The notes beneath the pieces are model-generated. The model had not been told where the DNA came from, did not search any database, and was given only the letters and a program-made list of their open reading frames with translations. A stretch of 64,000 nucleotides of DNA from CAVPDE01 sp963702565 (GTDB lineage: Bacteria > Desulfobacterota > DSM-4660 > Desulfatiglandales > HGW-15). Shown piece after piece: positions 44,111 through 53,226 of this stretch. Every line of letters starts with the position of its first letter. The stretch's first letter is position 1. The DNA lies in contig CAVPDE010000013.1 in assembly GCA_963702565.1 (NCBI GenBank), forward strand, positions 90,674-154,673, given 5' to 3'. A program made the translations under genes and the position numbers.

Positions 44111-44842
44111 ATGAAGAAGGTATTCCTGGCTATCTGCTTAGTCCCCGCAGCAGTTGCTGCTGCGGGTATTCAAAGCGACCCACAGATCTATAGCCTACGG
44201 GGAGGGCATCCGGGGCAAATAGTGATGCTCTCCGGTTGGTCGAAGGGGAAGAGGTTTGCTGAGTACGAAGACTCTCGGAACCTGACTCCCCGCTTCTTCT
44301 CCATGAATCAAGCGGTGTGGACATGGTGCGAAGGGAAGTCGACTCCCAACAGGATCGAAAGGATCGATTCGAGGGTTGTCATGGGGCAGGTCACGACGAT
44401 CGTTCTCGCGGAGAAGACCACCTGTGACGACAAGGCCCAACTCATCTCGAACCATGACTTCCCCAGGCAGCGATGGGCTGCTGCTGACGCAACCGAACAA
44501 GAAGTGGAGAGAATCCAAGCGAAGCTCCGGTCGGCCCACAGACTGCGGGTCACCAGAGTCGTGAGCGAGGTGAGAGGCGTGCTGTATCTGGTATCCGATC
44601 CATCGATAGAAACGATTCACGATACCAGTGGATCTCGACTGTTGGACGCCGCTCTGAACCAGATTTCCATGATTGATAGTGCGCCGTTGTCTCCGCTGAT
44701 CGATCTTGATGACGATGGCGTGCCGGAATTTTACATGCCGTCATCGGACGGGATGGAGGCGTGGCTGGTGAGAATGTTCCCCGAACTGAATAGGGAACTG
44801 TCGTATTCGGACAAGGCGAGTGCCGAGGCGCCCCGGAAATAG
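44111..44842 (+). CDS. Secreted hypothetical protein
   Basis: 243 aa with a signal peptide (first ~18 residues, cleavage near AAAG). Contains LIDLDDDGVPEFYMPSSDG near the C-terminus, reminiscent of FG-GAP/EF-like D-D-D segments that could bind calcium. No family recognised. ATG 44111. Confidence 0.6.
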   Translation: MKKVFLAICLVPAAVAAAGIQSDPQIYSLRGGHPGQIVMLSGWSKGKRFAEYEDSRNLTPRFFSMNQAVWTWCEGKSTPNRIERIDSRVVMGQVTTIVLAEKTTCDDKAQLISNHDFPRQRWAAADATEQEVERIQAKLRSAHRLRVTRVVSEVRGVLYLVSDPSIETIHDTSGSRLLDAALNQISMIDSAPLSPLIDLDDDGVPEFYMPSSDGMEAWLVRMFPELNRELSYSDKASAEAPRK

Positions 44843-44966
44843 CCGAGGCCAGCGGCCCGGCGATGTTCGAGAAGGATGCTGCAGGCGCTTTTTGCTAGGT
44901 GGACTATAGGATGTCCCCCTCTTCCACTGATCAGTGATGCCAAACCTAACCGTTGGACGCGCCAAC

Positions 44967-45668
44967 ATGAGGATATTTGCATACGTAGCGGTCGTCCTGA
45001 TCCTCACCGCCAGTGCGGCCAGGGCACAGATGGACGTGCCGAACGATACAACGGTAAGTCCGGTGAGCGAGGCAGATGTCCACTGGAAGATCGTCCAAAG
45101 GGAAATAGAACAAATCACAGAGGGCGCCCCGGACTCTCCCGTTGGCAACCAATTGGAGATGGTCGGAAGAATAGAGGGAAGGGCCATTCGGGAGCTCTTT
45201 CCCGGGTGGGAGTTCTACGCTGTAAGCTACTCGAACTACAAGAAAGAAGGCTTTGAGGACAGACCTGTAAGCCTTGCGGCCGGACTCGGGCTCACACTTG
45301 CGGTAGGCCCGGATTCACGGCTAAAGATAAGGATGTCTCATTACGGTAACCACGAGGAGTATGGATACCTGCTGATCGAGACGAAGGCGGCAATCCGCAA
45401 TGCTGACGATGCAAATCTGGTGTGGCATGCATTCTGCGAAATCCACCGGAAGGCGTGGAAGGGTCGCAAGGTGGAGAAGGTTTCTGAGACTGAGTGGAAG
45501 CTGGGTATCTTCAGCTACGACCAGACAATTTCCGTTGTTGATGGCGTCAGTACCGTCGTGAAGAGAACTCATTTTATGCAGGTGATGATAGATCCTGCCA
45601 GTAAACAGATTGCCACATGGAAAAGCATAGTGGAAACCTCCAACCGGTTGCGGCGGACGGAGGGTTAG
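44967..45668 (+). CDS. Secreted hypothetical protein
   Basis: 233 aa starting MRIFAYVAVVLILTASAARA, a clear signal peptide. The rest resembles no family I know. An upstream in-frame extension to 44934 lacks support. GTTRRRY-type GTTGGAC precedes it at 44952-44958. Confidence 0.6.
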   Translation: MRIFAYVAVVLILTASAARAQMDVPNDTTVSPVSEADVHWKIVQREIEQITEGAPDSPVGNQLEMVGRIEGRAIRELFPGWEFYAVSYSNYKKEGFEDRPVSLAAGLGLTLAVGPDSRLKIRMSHYGNHEEYGYLLIETKAAIRNADDANLVWHAFCEIHRKAWKGRKVEKVSETEWKLGIFSYDQTISVVDGVSTVVKRTHFMQVMIDPASKQIATWKSIVETSNRLRRTEG

Positions 45669-45697
45669 GCTCACGAGAAGGAGACACGACTAGACCA

Positions 45698-47593
45698 ATG
45701 CGTTGGGCTCTGCGATTTTTGGCCGTATGCCACTTAGGGTGGGGTGGAGTGCTTCTGCTGGCCGCCGGATGGCCAGCGCTGGCGGCTTTTCGGACACTCC
45801 CGCACATGTCGACAGGCACCATCTGGACGAACCTGCCCAATGCCTTGCTGTTTGCCGCCATGTATGCTCTTCCCCCGGCAGCCCTCGGGGCGTGGATGGG
45901 CCTACTGGGGCTCAGGCTCTGGTCGCCGGGAGCGCGGCTGCGGACAACACTGCTCTGGACACACGGTATCCTGCTTTTACTCGGTTCCCTCGCCGTGTAC
46001 GTTGGTATCTACTCTGTGGAAGCCGCTGAGATCAGCAACGCGCGCGGCGGCGGGTTGCTCAGCCCCCTGGCCTGGATTCCCTTGATGATCGGCCTTCCTA
46101 TCTTGGCGTTGGCCGCGTTTTCCCTTCCTGCTGCAATGCTGGTGCTGCCCCCGGGCAGAACAGCGGGCCTGCATCACGAGACTGCTCCATACGGGACCAG
46201 GGAAACTATGGGCAGACCGGTACTGCGACTGATCCTTGCATGGGTTCTGCTTTCCTGCGGTTTCGCTGTCCTTGTCCCTTCTCTCTGGCCAACCTCTGAG
46301 GCAGAGAAAGCTGCGAAGCAAACGCAAAAGGCTGCAAAACAAATGGAGATGCTAACTGCTCGAAAGAAAGCGGATCTGGATGCTCTGCGTGCGCTTTCCC
46401 GGAAGCCGCCCGAAGAGACGGCAGCAGTTCTCAGGAGCGTTATCATGGACGGACGCCTGGGCGCGATGAGGTTGACCGACCAGGAAGCAACGCTGACCCT
46501 GGTAAGCGCCAACCTGCCGGTCGCGTTTGAATGCATCGACCTCTTGGCGGCGAAGAGTGCGCGCGCCAAGGAGCAGCTCGACAAACAGGGGGCCGTGCGC
46601 TCCTGGGCTGATAGGGAGAAGGAGGATGAGTATCTCAGGCTCACGAACAGCATGAGCGATCTGCTGTCGGTCTTAAAGGATGTCAAGCACGTACCGGCAG
46701 GGCTGGAGCCTTTCCTTGTGCAGCGAACGGCACGCAAAGGGCCAGGCCGATCAGAAGCCATCTCTTTGATGGACAAGCTCGATACCCTTAAGGACAAGCG
46801 CGCCGCGCTCTCGGTTTCATCCGCGGTGGATGATGGGCAAGCCGCAAAAGACGCCCGCCAAGGCTCGGCTCAGATGGGAAATCCAATGAAAGCTCACTTG
46901 CTGGACGAACGATATGAAGTGTGGTCGAAAGCTTTAGAGGAGCTTGGAGCTCTGAGTAAAGAGGACCAATGGACAGTGGGATACGATCTGCTAAAAGTCG
47001 TCATGGACGAAAATTCGCCATTCCGCGCGAACGCAATAAGGGCAATTGGAAATATCAGGCCGCCATTCATCCCGGCTAAGAGTAACCTTGTTGAGTTCGT
47101 CGGGGATAGAAAGGCAGAGCACGACCTTCGGTGGCAGGCAACTATTGCATTGGGGGAAATGAAACTTGCGGATCAAGAAACCATCGGCGTGCTATGTAAC
47201 GCGCTCAGTGATCCAGATCCGGAACTCAGATGGAAATCTGTTGAGGCTTTGTCCAAATTCCAGCAAGAGGCAGCGCCAGCGTATGAGGATTTGGCTAAAG
47301 CTACGAAGGACAAGGATTGGCGCGTGAGAATAGGAGCGGCACATGCGCTGAGCTATATGGGATCGATATCCATTCCCATACTCACAAGCATGTTGAGCGT
47401 TGATGATGCCACGGTGTCGGTTGAAACCATCCGTGTGTTAGGTGCTATGGGTCACGAAGCCGACTCAGCGGTTGCTGCATTGGTAAAGACAATGAAATGG
47501 CCATTAGAGGGTTTTCCTGAAGAGACGATTGCGGCTCTCAAAAAAATCGACACCCCAAGTGCCAGGGAAGCTCTATCGGCGTCAAATCGATGA
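45698..47593 (+). CDS. Membrane-anchored HEAT-repeat protein
   Basis: 631 aa: five to six N-terminal transmembrane segments (residues ~1-185), an Ala/Lys-rich coiled region, then C-terminal HEAT repeats (LRWQATIALGEMK, ELRWKSVEALSKFQ, WRVRIGAAHALSYMG, VSVETIRVLGAMG). No enzymatic motif. ATG 45698 chosen; the ribosome site is 16 bases away. GC and codon use are distinct from the 48098 GNAT gene. Confidence 0.6.
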   Translation: MRWALRFLAVCHLGWGGVLLLAAGWPALAAFRTLPHMSTGTIWTNLPNALLFAAMYALPPAALGAWMGLLGLRLWSPGARLRTTLLWTHGILLLLGSLAVYVGIYSVEAAEISNARGGGLLSPLAWIPLMIGLPILALAAFSLPAAMLVLPPGRTAGLHHETAPYGTRETMGRPVLRLILAWVLLSCGFAVLVPSLWPTSEAEKAAKQTQKAAKQMEMLTARKKADLDALRALSRKPPEETAAVLRSVIMDGRLGAMRLTDQEATLTLVSANLPVAFECIDLLAAKSARAKEQLDKQGAVRSWADREKEDEYLRLTNSMSDLLSVLKDVKHVPAGLEPFLVQRTARKGPGRSEAISLMDKLDTLKDKRAALSVSSAVDDGQAAKDARQGSAQMGNPMKAHLLDERYEVWSKALEELGALSKEDQWTVGYDLLKVVMDENSPFRANAIRAIGNIRPPFIPAKSNLVEFVGDRKAEHDLRWQATIALGEMKLADQETIGVLCNALSDPDPELRWKSVEALSKFQQEAAPAYEDLAKATKDKDWRVRIGAAHALSYMGSISIPILTSMLSVDDATVSVETIRVLGAMGHEADSAVAALVKTMKWPLEGFPEETIAALKKIDTPSAREALSASNR

Positions 47594-47888
47594 GAAATTG
47601 TGTCACAGCCAACCGACTCGGATTCTGGTCCTCCTCCGCCCTGGTCGGGATCGGGAGCGCTTACGTACTTGCGCTCGCGGCCGGGTTCGCGCGGCACGGT
47701 CTGCGCGAGCGAGGCTGCGAGGCTGGCATCGCCCATTAAAGGGCTTGTCAATGGGCGACCCGGCTGTGTCTGCTGGGGTCGGGCCACGACAAGTATCTGG
47801 AATTGAAACGAATAGTATTGAGTCGACCCCCTGAAATGAGCCTATACCGCATTTTTCGAGGCCAATAAGGTTGTTCTAAGAGGCGCCT
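47594..47888. other. Intergenic GC-rich segment
   Basis: No supported gene. It holds an inverted repeat TCGCCCATT / AATGGGCGA (47729-47737, 47750-47758) and ends in an AGGCGCCT palindrome at 47881-47888 directly before the transposase remnant. Confidence 0.5.
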
Positions 47889-48065
47889 ATGGCCAGAGCC
47901 AAGCGACATTACATTCCGGGCTACATCTGGCACACCCCGGTTGAATGGTCTTCGAATTCAACAGGGTGAATCACCCATCGATGCCCTATACGAGAATTCC
48001 TTCTCAAATTCTCAAAGGATCGGCATCGGTATCTGCAGTGGCTCTATCAAGCGCTGGAATCCTGA
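47889..48065 (+). pseudogene. Remnant of REP-associated tyrosine transposase (RAYT, Y1_Tnp type)
   Basis: ATG at 47889 encodes MARAKRHYIPGYIWH, the characteristic N-terminus of TnpA_REP proteins. A 36-bp insert (47934-47969) that is itself a palindrome (CACCC...GGGTG with TTGAAT arms) then introduces an in-frame TGA at 47967. The reading resumes in the same frame as ITHRC...EFLLKFSKDRHRYLQ, matching the family, and ends at TGA 48063. The HUH catalytic region is missing, so the gene is dead. Confidence 0.75.
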
Positions 48066-48097
48066 GGGTGAAAACCATCTCCTTTTCAAGGAAGAAA

Positions 48098-48706
48098 ATG
48101 TATAAACTTCAAAAGAGGGATCTTAATAAAGCGTCAGCAATATTCAGCCAATCCTTCTATAATTACCCAATCTTCAATCATATTATTCCCGATCCTGAAT
48201 ACAGAAAAGACAAGTTGAAATATCTATGTCGTTTTCTTCTCAGTCTTGGAATTGCCAAGGGAGAAGTCATTGGGCCAAGCAACAAATTGGAAGGCGTCTC
48301 TATCTGGCTTCCTTCAAAGGGATCAAATGGCTCAGGTATGGACGCCATTCGTGCAGGCTTACTCAACCTATTTTTTCATATAAAACCAGGAACGGTGAGT
48401 AGGTTTATCGAAGTCGGCAAAATCAAAGGGAAAATGAGAGCCGAAATTATCAAGGGACAATATTATTTATGCGATATGATCGGAGTGGATCCACTTTTTC
48501 AGAAGCAAGGATTTGGCCGAAAAATGATCGAGGCAAAGTTACTCGAATTTGATAGAGTAAAAATGCCTTGTTACCTAGAAACCAGCAAGCATGAAAATAT
48601 TGTTTACTATGAACGGTTCGGATTTTCACAAATCAATAAATACAAAATCCAAGATGTCGACGTGTTTTGCCTAAAGAGAGATCCAAATACGCCCTTCGCT
48701 ATTTGA
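48098..48706 (+). CDS. GNAT N-acetyltransferase
   Basis: 202 aa from ATG 48098 (AAGGAA upstream). Acetyl-CoA binding segment VDPLFQKQGFGRKMIEAKL and the C-terminal YLETSKHENIVYYERFGF are typical of GNAT. AT-rich codon use contrasts with the GC-rich genes around it, suggesting recent acquisition. It follows the transposase remnant. Confidence 0.8.
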   Translation: MYKLQKRDLNKASAIFSQSFYNYPIFNHIIPDPEYRKDKLKYLCRFLLSLGIAKGEVIGPSNKLEGVSIWLPSKGSNGSGMDAIRAGLLNLFFHIKPGTVSRFIEVGKIKGKMRAEIIKGQYYLCDMIGVDPLFQKQGFGRKMIEAKLLEFDRVKMPCYLETSKHENIVYYERFGFSQINKYKIQDVDVFCLKRDPNTPFAI

Positions 48707-48726
48707 AAAATAGGTTTAAAAACACC

Positions 48727-48775
48727 GCCCAACCGGGCGCTGCGCCGAATCGCCGCTCCGCGACGCCGTCGGGCG
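48727..48775 (+). other. attC-like palindromic segment
   Basis: GCCCAAC at 48727-48733 (fits RYYYAAC), followed by CGGGCGCTGCGCCG and a mirrored GCCGTCGGGCGG. Resembles the left half of an attC site; the GTTRRRY end is not found. Confidence 0.35.
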
Positions 48776-48857
48776 GATCGGGAGTCACCAAGGGCCCGCT
48801 ATCGGTAAGCTGATCGTTATCTACCATCTCCGACGATGCAGAATTAGGAGAAATTAA

Positions 48858-49226
48858 GTGACTCAGATCGATCGAAAGGCCCGTATTCGACAGTACAAGG
48901 AGACCTTGCCGCCGGCGGGTGTGTTCCGGGTTCGCAACACTGCAGCCGGAAAGTCACTCGTGGGCTCAAGTGCCAACCTACCCGGAACGCTCAACCGCCA
49001 CCGCTTCCAGCTGGAGCACGGTTCACACCCGAGCAGGGAACTTCAGGCGGATTGGAGAGCTCTTGGCCCGGATGCGTTCGAGTTCGAAGTGCTGGACCAG
49101 TTGAAACCCTCCGACAAGCCCGACTCCGATGCGACCGAGGATCTTCGGGTGCTCAAAGAGTTGTGGTTTGAGAAGCTGCTGGCGTCCGGCGAATCGCTGT
49201 ACCGTGAAGCCGGGCGAGGCTCCTAA
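48858..49226 (+). CDS. GIY-YIG nuclease-family protein
   Basis: 122 aa, GTG start with AGGAGA upstream. GVFRVRNTAAGKSLVGSSANLPG corresponds to the GIY and YIG elements (GVF, LVG), followed by LNRHRFQLEHGSHPSRELQ as in small single-domain GIY-YIG proteins. Possible mobile-element or DNA-repair nuclease. Catalytic residues need alignment. Confidence 0.72.
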   Translation: MTQIDRKARIRQYKETLPPAGVFRVRNTAAGKSLVGSSANLPGTLNRHRFQLEHGSHPSRELQADWRALGPDAFEFEVLDQLKPSDKPDSDATEDLRVLKELWFEKLLASGESLYREAGRGS

Positions 49227-49246
49227 CAAAGTAAGGCGGAGCCGAG

Positions 49247-49327
49247 ATGATCATAAGAAATGAAAAGGTTACAGATATTGAAGCAATAGCCGAGGTGAGC
49301 GTTCTCCTTGAAGAGGGAACCTTATAA
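49247..49327 (+). pseudogene. Truncated GNAT acetyltransferase fragment
   Basis: Encodes MIIRNEKVTDIEAIAEVS then VLLEEGTL and a stop; the first 18 residues match the N-terminus of YhbS-like GNAT enzymes, after which the similarity ends. Together with the RAYT remnant it marks decay at the right edge of the accessory stretch. Confidence 0.6.
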
Positions 49328-49422
49328 ACATTTTGAATTGGAGCGCAAGAATCGGATAGCGGCGAGGTTTTACAAGCCTTACAGTCATCTCTAAATCTTG
49401 AGGAGACTGGAGGTTTGTTTTT

Positions 49423-50586
49423 ATGGATACTACTGTAAATCTATCGACGGGACTGATTGAAGAGTGCTTGGCAATGGGAACGACGGACAAAAGAGTCTTT
49501 CTTGCTGATGATGAACGCTGGCAAGCCCTGGTGAAGCGCGACCCGCAGGCTTGCGGTGAATTCGTCTATGGGGTCCTCACCACGGGAGTGTATTGCCGGC
49601 CCGCCTGTGCGTCTCGATTGCCTAACCGCGAAAATGTTCGCTTTTTTGGGAACAGAGAGGAGGCTGAGCAAGCAGGCTTTCGTCCCTGCAGGCGCTGCAG
49701 ACCGGATGCACCAGGCCGGGATGAGCCGCATATCCGCGCCGTTCTGAAAGCGTGCAAAAGGATGCACGAGGACGAACCACCCCCGTCCCTGAAAGAGCTT
49801 GCTCGCGATGCCGGCTTAAGCCCTTTCCATTTTCAGCGGCTGTTCAAGAAGATCGTCGGGGTCACGCCCAAGCAGTATGCCATGGAAAGACGGGCAGCCC
49901 GACTTCGGGAGCATTTGAGAAAGGACTCGACTGTAACCGGAGCGATGTATGATGCAGGTTTCTCTTCCAGCAGCCGCTTCTACGAAAAAGCGGCGGCGAC
50001 GCTCGGAATGAAACCTTCCGTCTACAAAAATGGCGCGCAGGATGTTCGTATTTGCTTTGCCATTGTTCCATGCTTCCTAGGATTGGTTCTGGTTGCTGCG
50101 ACCGCGAAAGGCATCTGCGCCATTGACTTCGGCGATACCGCCGAGGCGCTCAAAGAGAACCTCCATCGCCGTTTTCCAAAGGCGGCATTTCAGAACCCTG
50201 ACCCCCAGTTCGCAGTAATGATCGGACAGGTTCTCGCCTTTTTGGAGAAACCCCATCCTGATCGTCCAGATCTTCCACTGGATGTACAGGGCACCGCTTT
50301 TCAGCGAGGGGTTTGGCTGGCCTTGCAGGAAATCCCCCCCGGTGATACGGTGAGTTACGGAGACATCGCTTCTCGCATCGGAAGACCGACGGCCGCAAGA
50401 GCGGTAGCCCAGGCTTGTGCCGCCAACCCCGTCGCCGTCGCTATCCCCTGCCACCGCGTCGTAAAGGGTGACGGCGCTCTTGGCGGCTATCGCCGGGGAT
50501 TGGAGCGAAAGCGGGTTTTACTCGAACGGGAAAGGAAGGGATTCGCGAAAGTTGGCGCCCAAAAGGCTCCTTCAACACAGCGGTAA
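49423..50586 (+). CDS. ada: Bifunctional Ada: DNA repair and transcriptional activator
   Basis: 387 aa. N-terminal zinc Cys4 domain C58, C62, C89 and C92 (GVYCRPAC, GFRPCRRC), central AraC-type HTH (residues ~115-195), and C-terminal MGMT domain with PCHRVV acceptor Cys. Repairs methylphosphotriesters and O6-methylguanine, and activates its regulon. ATG 49423 has GGAGG 10 bases upstream. Confidence 0.95.
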   Translation: MDTTVNLSTGLIEECLAMGTTDKRVFLADDERWQALVKRDPQACGEFVYGVLTTGVYCRPACASRLPNRENVRFFGNREEAEQAGFRPCRRCRPDAPGRDEPHIRAVLKACKRMHEDEPPPSLKELARDAGLSPFHFQRLFKKIVGVTPKQYAMERRAARLREHLRKDSTVTGAMYDAGFSSSSRFYEKAAATLGMKPSVYKNGAQDVRICFAIVPCFLGLVLVAATAKGICAIDFGDTAEALKENLHRRFPKAAFQNPDPQFAVMIGQVLAFLEKPHPDRPDLPLDVQGTAFQRGVWLALQEIPPGDTVSYGDIASRIGRPTAARAVAQACAANPVAVAIPCHRVVKGDGALGGYRRGLERKRVLLERERKGFAKVGAQKAPSTQR

Positions 50587-50626
50587 CTTCGGCGCCGATG
50601 GAGTCCCTGTTGTCAGGGAGGAAAAA

Positions 50627-51595
50627 ATGGTCGACAAGTTCCCCAAAATCAAGGTCGCGGTGGTGCAGGCCGCTCCAGTTCTATTCGATCGCGAGGCCAG
50701 CGTTGAAAAGGCCTGTCGCCTGGCTGGTGAAGCCGCCGCACAAGGTGCGAAAGTAATCCTTTTCCCCGAGGCCTTTGTCCCAGCCTACCCGCGCGGGCTT
50801 GCCTTTGGTACTGTGGTCGGTGGCCGCAGCCCGCAAGGGCGGCTCACATGGCAGACCTACTGGGCCAATGCAGTTGATATCCCTGGCCCCGCGACTGAAG
50901 CGCTGGGAGCGGCAGCCGGTCAATCAAAAACCTATTTGATCATTGGGGTTATCGAGCGCGATAATCAATTCAGTCGGGGCACACTCTATTGCACGATGCT
51001 CTACTTCGGCCCTGATGGGCAGCTGATCGGCAAGCACCGCAAGCTCAAGCCGACCGCAGGAGAGCGGCTCATCTGGGGCGAGGGTGACGGCAGCACGCTG
51101 ACCGTGATCAACTCGGAGTTCGGGAAAATTGGGGGATTGATCTGCTGGGAAAACTACATGCCCCTGGCGCGAATGGCGATGTACAGCAAAGGGGTTGAAA
51201 TCTATTTGGCCCCCACCGCTGATGCGCGCGATACCTGGCAGTCCACCCTACGCCATATTGCGTGTGAGGGGCGCTGTTTTGTTCTGGGCTGCAACCAGTT
51301 TGTGACGAAAGCCATGTACCCAGCCGGCCTGGAGGGAGTGGAAGACTTAGCCCACCAACCGGAGATCGTGTGCCGAGGTGGAAGTGTCATCATCGCCCCT
51401 TTGGGTGAAGTTCTCGCTGGCCCTCTCTATGATCAGGAAGGCACTTTGTTTGCAGACCTCGATCTGGCCGAGATAGTCCGAAGCAAATTCGACTTTGACG
51501 TGACCGGTCACTATGCCCGACCTGACGTATTTAAACTGACGGTTAATGAAAAACCTGCATTACCGGTGGCCTACAAGGCAGCGGATGAGCCCTAA
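50627..51595 (+). CDS. Nitrilase-family carbon-nitrogen hydrolase
   Basis: 322 aa with the catalytic triad: Glu in FPEAFVPAYPRG, Lys in HRKLKPT and Cys173 in ICWENYMPLAR, the true-nitrilase form. ATG 50627 with AGGGAGGA upstream. It hydrolyses nitriles to acids and ammonia; substrate unknown. The ada gene ends 41 bp earlier; functional link doubtful. Confidence 0.93.
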   Translation: MVDKFPKIKVAVVQAAPVLFDREASVEKACRLAGEAAAQGAKVILFPEAFVPAYPRGLAFGTVVGGRSPQGRLTWQTYWANAVDIPGPATEALGAAAGQSKTYLIIGVIERDNQFSRGTLYCTMLYFGPDGQLIGKHRKLKPTAGERLIWGEGDGSTLTVINSEFGKIGGLICWENYMPLARMAMYSKGVEIYLAPTADARDTWQSTLRHIACEGRCFVLGCNQFVTKAMYPAGLEGVEDLAHQPEIVCRGGSVIIAPLGEVLAGPLYDQEGTLFADLDLAEIVRSKFDFDVTGHYARPDVFKLTVNEKPALPVAYKAADEP

Positions 51596-51619
51596 TCTTA
51601 GGGCAGGGCTTCGATCACA

Positions 51620-52117
51620 TCAAAGCACTCTGAGATAAATGACTTTGTCATCCCCGGGGGAGTAGAAGTTCTTGAGGGTTGCCTCTTTGCGATATCCACA
51701 GCGGCTGTAAAAAGAACGGGTCGGCTTGTACTGCTCTCGTGAAGAGGTTTCAACATAGATGCGCTTACCGCCTATCTCCCTGATCCTCTCTTCCACCCGT
51801 TTCAGGATGTCTGCGCCAAGCCCTGATCCCCTCAACTCTTCCTGAACCGCAATCCAGTAAATGTCATAGCTCTCCACCGTGCAGGGGATGGGGCCGAAGC
51901 AGGAGTAGCCGGCGACTTTTCGATCCTTTTCCGCAAAAAGAAAATAGTAGCCGCTCTCGATTCCCTTGTTGAGCCTCTCTTGAACAAGCTCGACGGCGAC
52001 TTCGATTTCAGCCTCTGAGAAGAACCTGCTCGAGACTACGATTTCCCTGACCCGCTTTCTGTCTGAAGGCCGCGGTTCCTCTCGCCAGGTGATTTGACCG
52101 TAAGGTTGAATGGACAT
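51620..52117 (-). CDS. GNAT N-acetyltransferase
   Basis: 165 aa with AcCoA-binding motif IAVQEELRGSGLGADILKRVEERI and C-terminal SFYSRCGYRKEATLKNFYSPGDDKVIY. Last gene of the minus-strand operon KamA-ATP-grasp-ATP-grasp-GNAT. A KamA product (for example beta-lysine) or a ligase product could be its acetyl acceptor, as KamA/GNAT pairs make N-epsilon-acetyl-beta-lysine elsewhere; inferred. Confidence 0.78.
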   Translation of the reverse strand: MSIQPYGQITWREEPRPSDRKRVREIVVSSRFFSEAEIEVAVELVQERLNKGIESGYYFLFAEKDRKVAGYSCFGPIPCTVESYDIYWIAVQEELRGSGLGADILKRVEERIREIGGKRIYVETSSREQYKPTRSFYSRCGYRKEATLKNFYSPGDDKVIYLRVL

Positions 52118-52185
52118 CTTTTAGAACCTTTAACCAAGCTGGATTTCCGCTCAAGTGGGAATGACACCCTTGGAGAACGCTGCTC

Positions 52186-53196
52186 TCATCTCCTCCCCTT
52201 TGCCCCTGGACCCAAAGGAACATCCTGAAGGATGCGCTCCACAACCTGTCTGTAACTCAGCCCTGCCTGAGAAGCTGCAGCCACAAAACCGGCGTCCGGT
52301 GAAAGGCATGGATTGGCATTGATCTCGAGCACCCAGGGCCGATTGCTCTCATCCACTCTGAAATCCACCCGAGCGTAGCCGCGCAAACCGAAGAGATGCC
52401 AACATCTCTTCGCTATGTCCATCAGGCTTTGCAGCAAGGGCCTCTCGGACTTGGGAAACTCGAAACTCCGCTGGGTGTGTAAAGACTCGAAGGACGACTC
52501 GTCCCACTTGGCCCGGTATCCCACCACTTTCCATTTTCCGGGCGGGTAATCGATGAACCTCATTTCCGCAGGGGGAAGCACTTCAGGGTCTTCTTGAGAT
52601 GCGAGGCATGAAAGGTTGAACTCTCTTCCGACGATGAATTGCTCGGCAAAGCAATCCCCCCCAAGCGGATCCCTTCTTTTTTCCATCTCGGCAAGAAGCT
52701 GGCCTGAGCTCTTCGCGGAAAGGACCGAGCTTTCCTCCAGGCCGACAGAGGCATGCTCCCACACCGACTTAATGATGTAGGGTCCCTTGAGAGGGATGCT
52801 TTTTGCTTTGAGATCTCCTGGTGAATAATAGGGAGGGGTTGCAATAGCCGCCCCTTCAAGGATCTTTTTCGTAAGGATTTTGCTGGAAGTCAGGTAGAGC
52901 GCATCTGCAGGGGCCCCTGTATAAGGAATAGATAGAAGATCCAGGATGGATGCGGGAAAATGGATCAGCCGGCCATGACCCTCCACGGACTCCACGAGAT
53001 TGAAGACCAGTTGAGGATACGCTTCCTTGATCTCTTTGAGAAACCCCTTGGTGTCCATGGAAAAGGCCATTTCCACGGACTCATGGCCGAGATCCGACAG
53101 GGCGCGGCCGACGGCCTCAGCCTGAACAAGGGCGTCGGACTGATCGGGATGGGTTCCTTCTTTCGCAATTCGATCATATAGGATGATGACTTTCAT
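52186..53196 (-). CDS. D-Ala-D-Ala ligase-like ATP-grasp enzyme (second)
   Basis: 336 aa with DdlB-like N-terminus (KVIILYDR, FNLVESVEGHGRL), ATP-grasp LYLTSSKILTKKILEGAAIATPPYY and metal-site VLEINANPCLSPDAGF. Less similar to true Ddl than a cell-wall enzyme; probably couples amino acids. Paired with the homologous gene at 53227. Confidence 0.78.
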   Translation of the reverse strand: MKVIILYDRIAKEGTHPDQSDALVQAEAVGRALSDLGHESVEMAFSMDTKGFLKEIKEAYPQLVFNLVESVEGHGRLIHFPASILDLLSIPYTGAPADALYLTSSKILTKKILEGAAIATPPYYSPGDLKAKSIPLKGPYIIKSVWEHASVGLEESSVLSAKSSGQLLAEMEKRRDPLGGDCFAEQFIVGREFNLSCLASQEDPEVLPPAEMRFIDYPPGKWKVVGYRAKWDESSFESLHTQRSFEFPKSERPLLQSLMDIAKRCWHLFGLRGYARVDFRVDESNRPWVLEINANPCLSPDAGFVAAASQAGLSYRQVVERILQDVPLGPGAKGRR

Positions 53197-53226
53197 GGGT
53201 TTCCGTGGAAGGAACCGGAGTGTTTC

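Noticed and set aside
47452..47787. Minus-strand ORF (111 aa) at the end of the HEAT gene
   Set aside because: Starts inside non-coding repeats and overlaps the HEAT reading frame; no domain seen.
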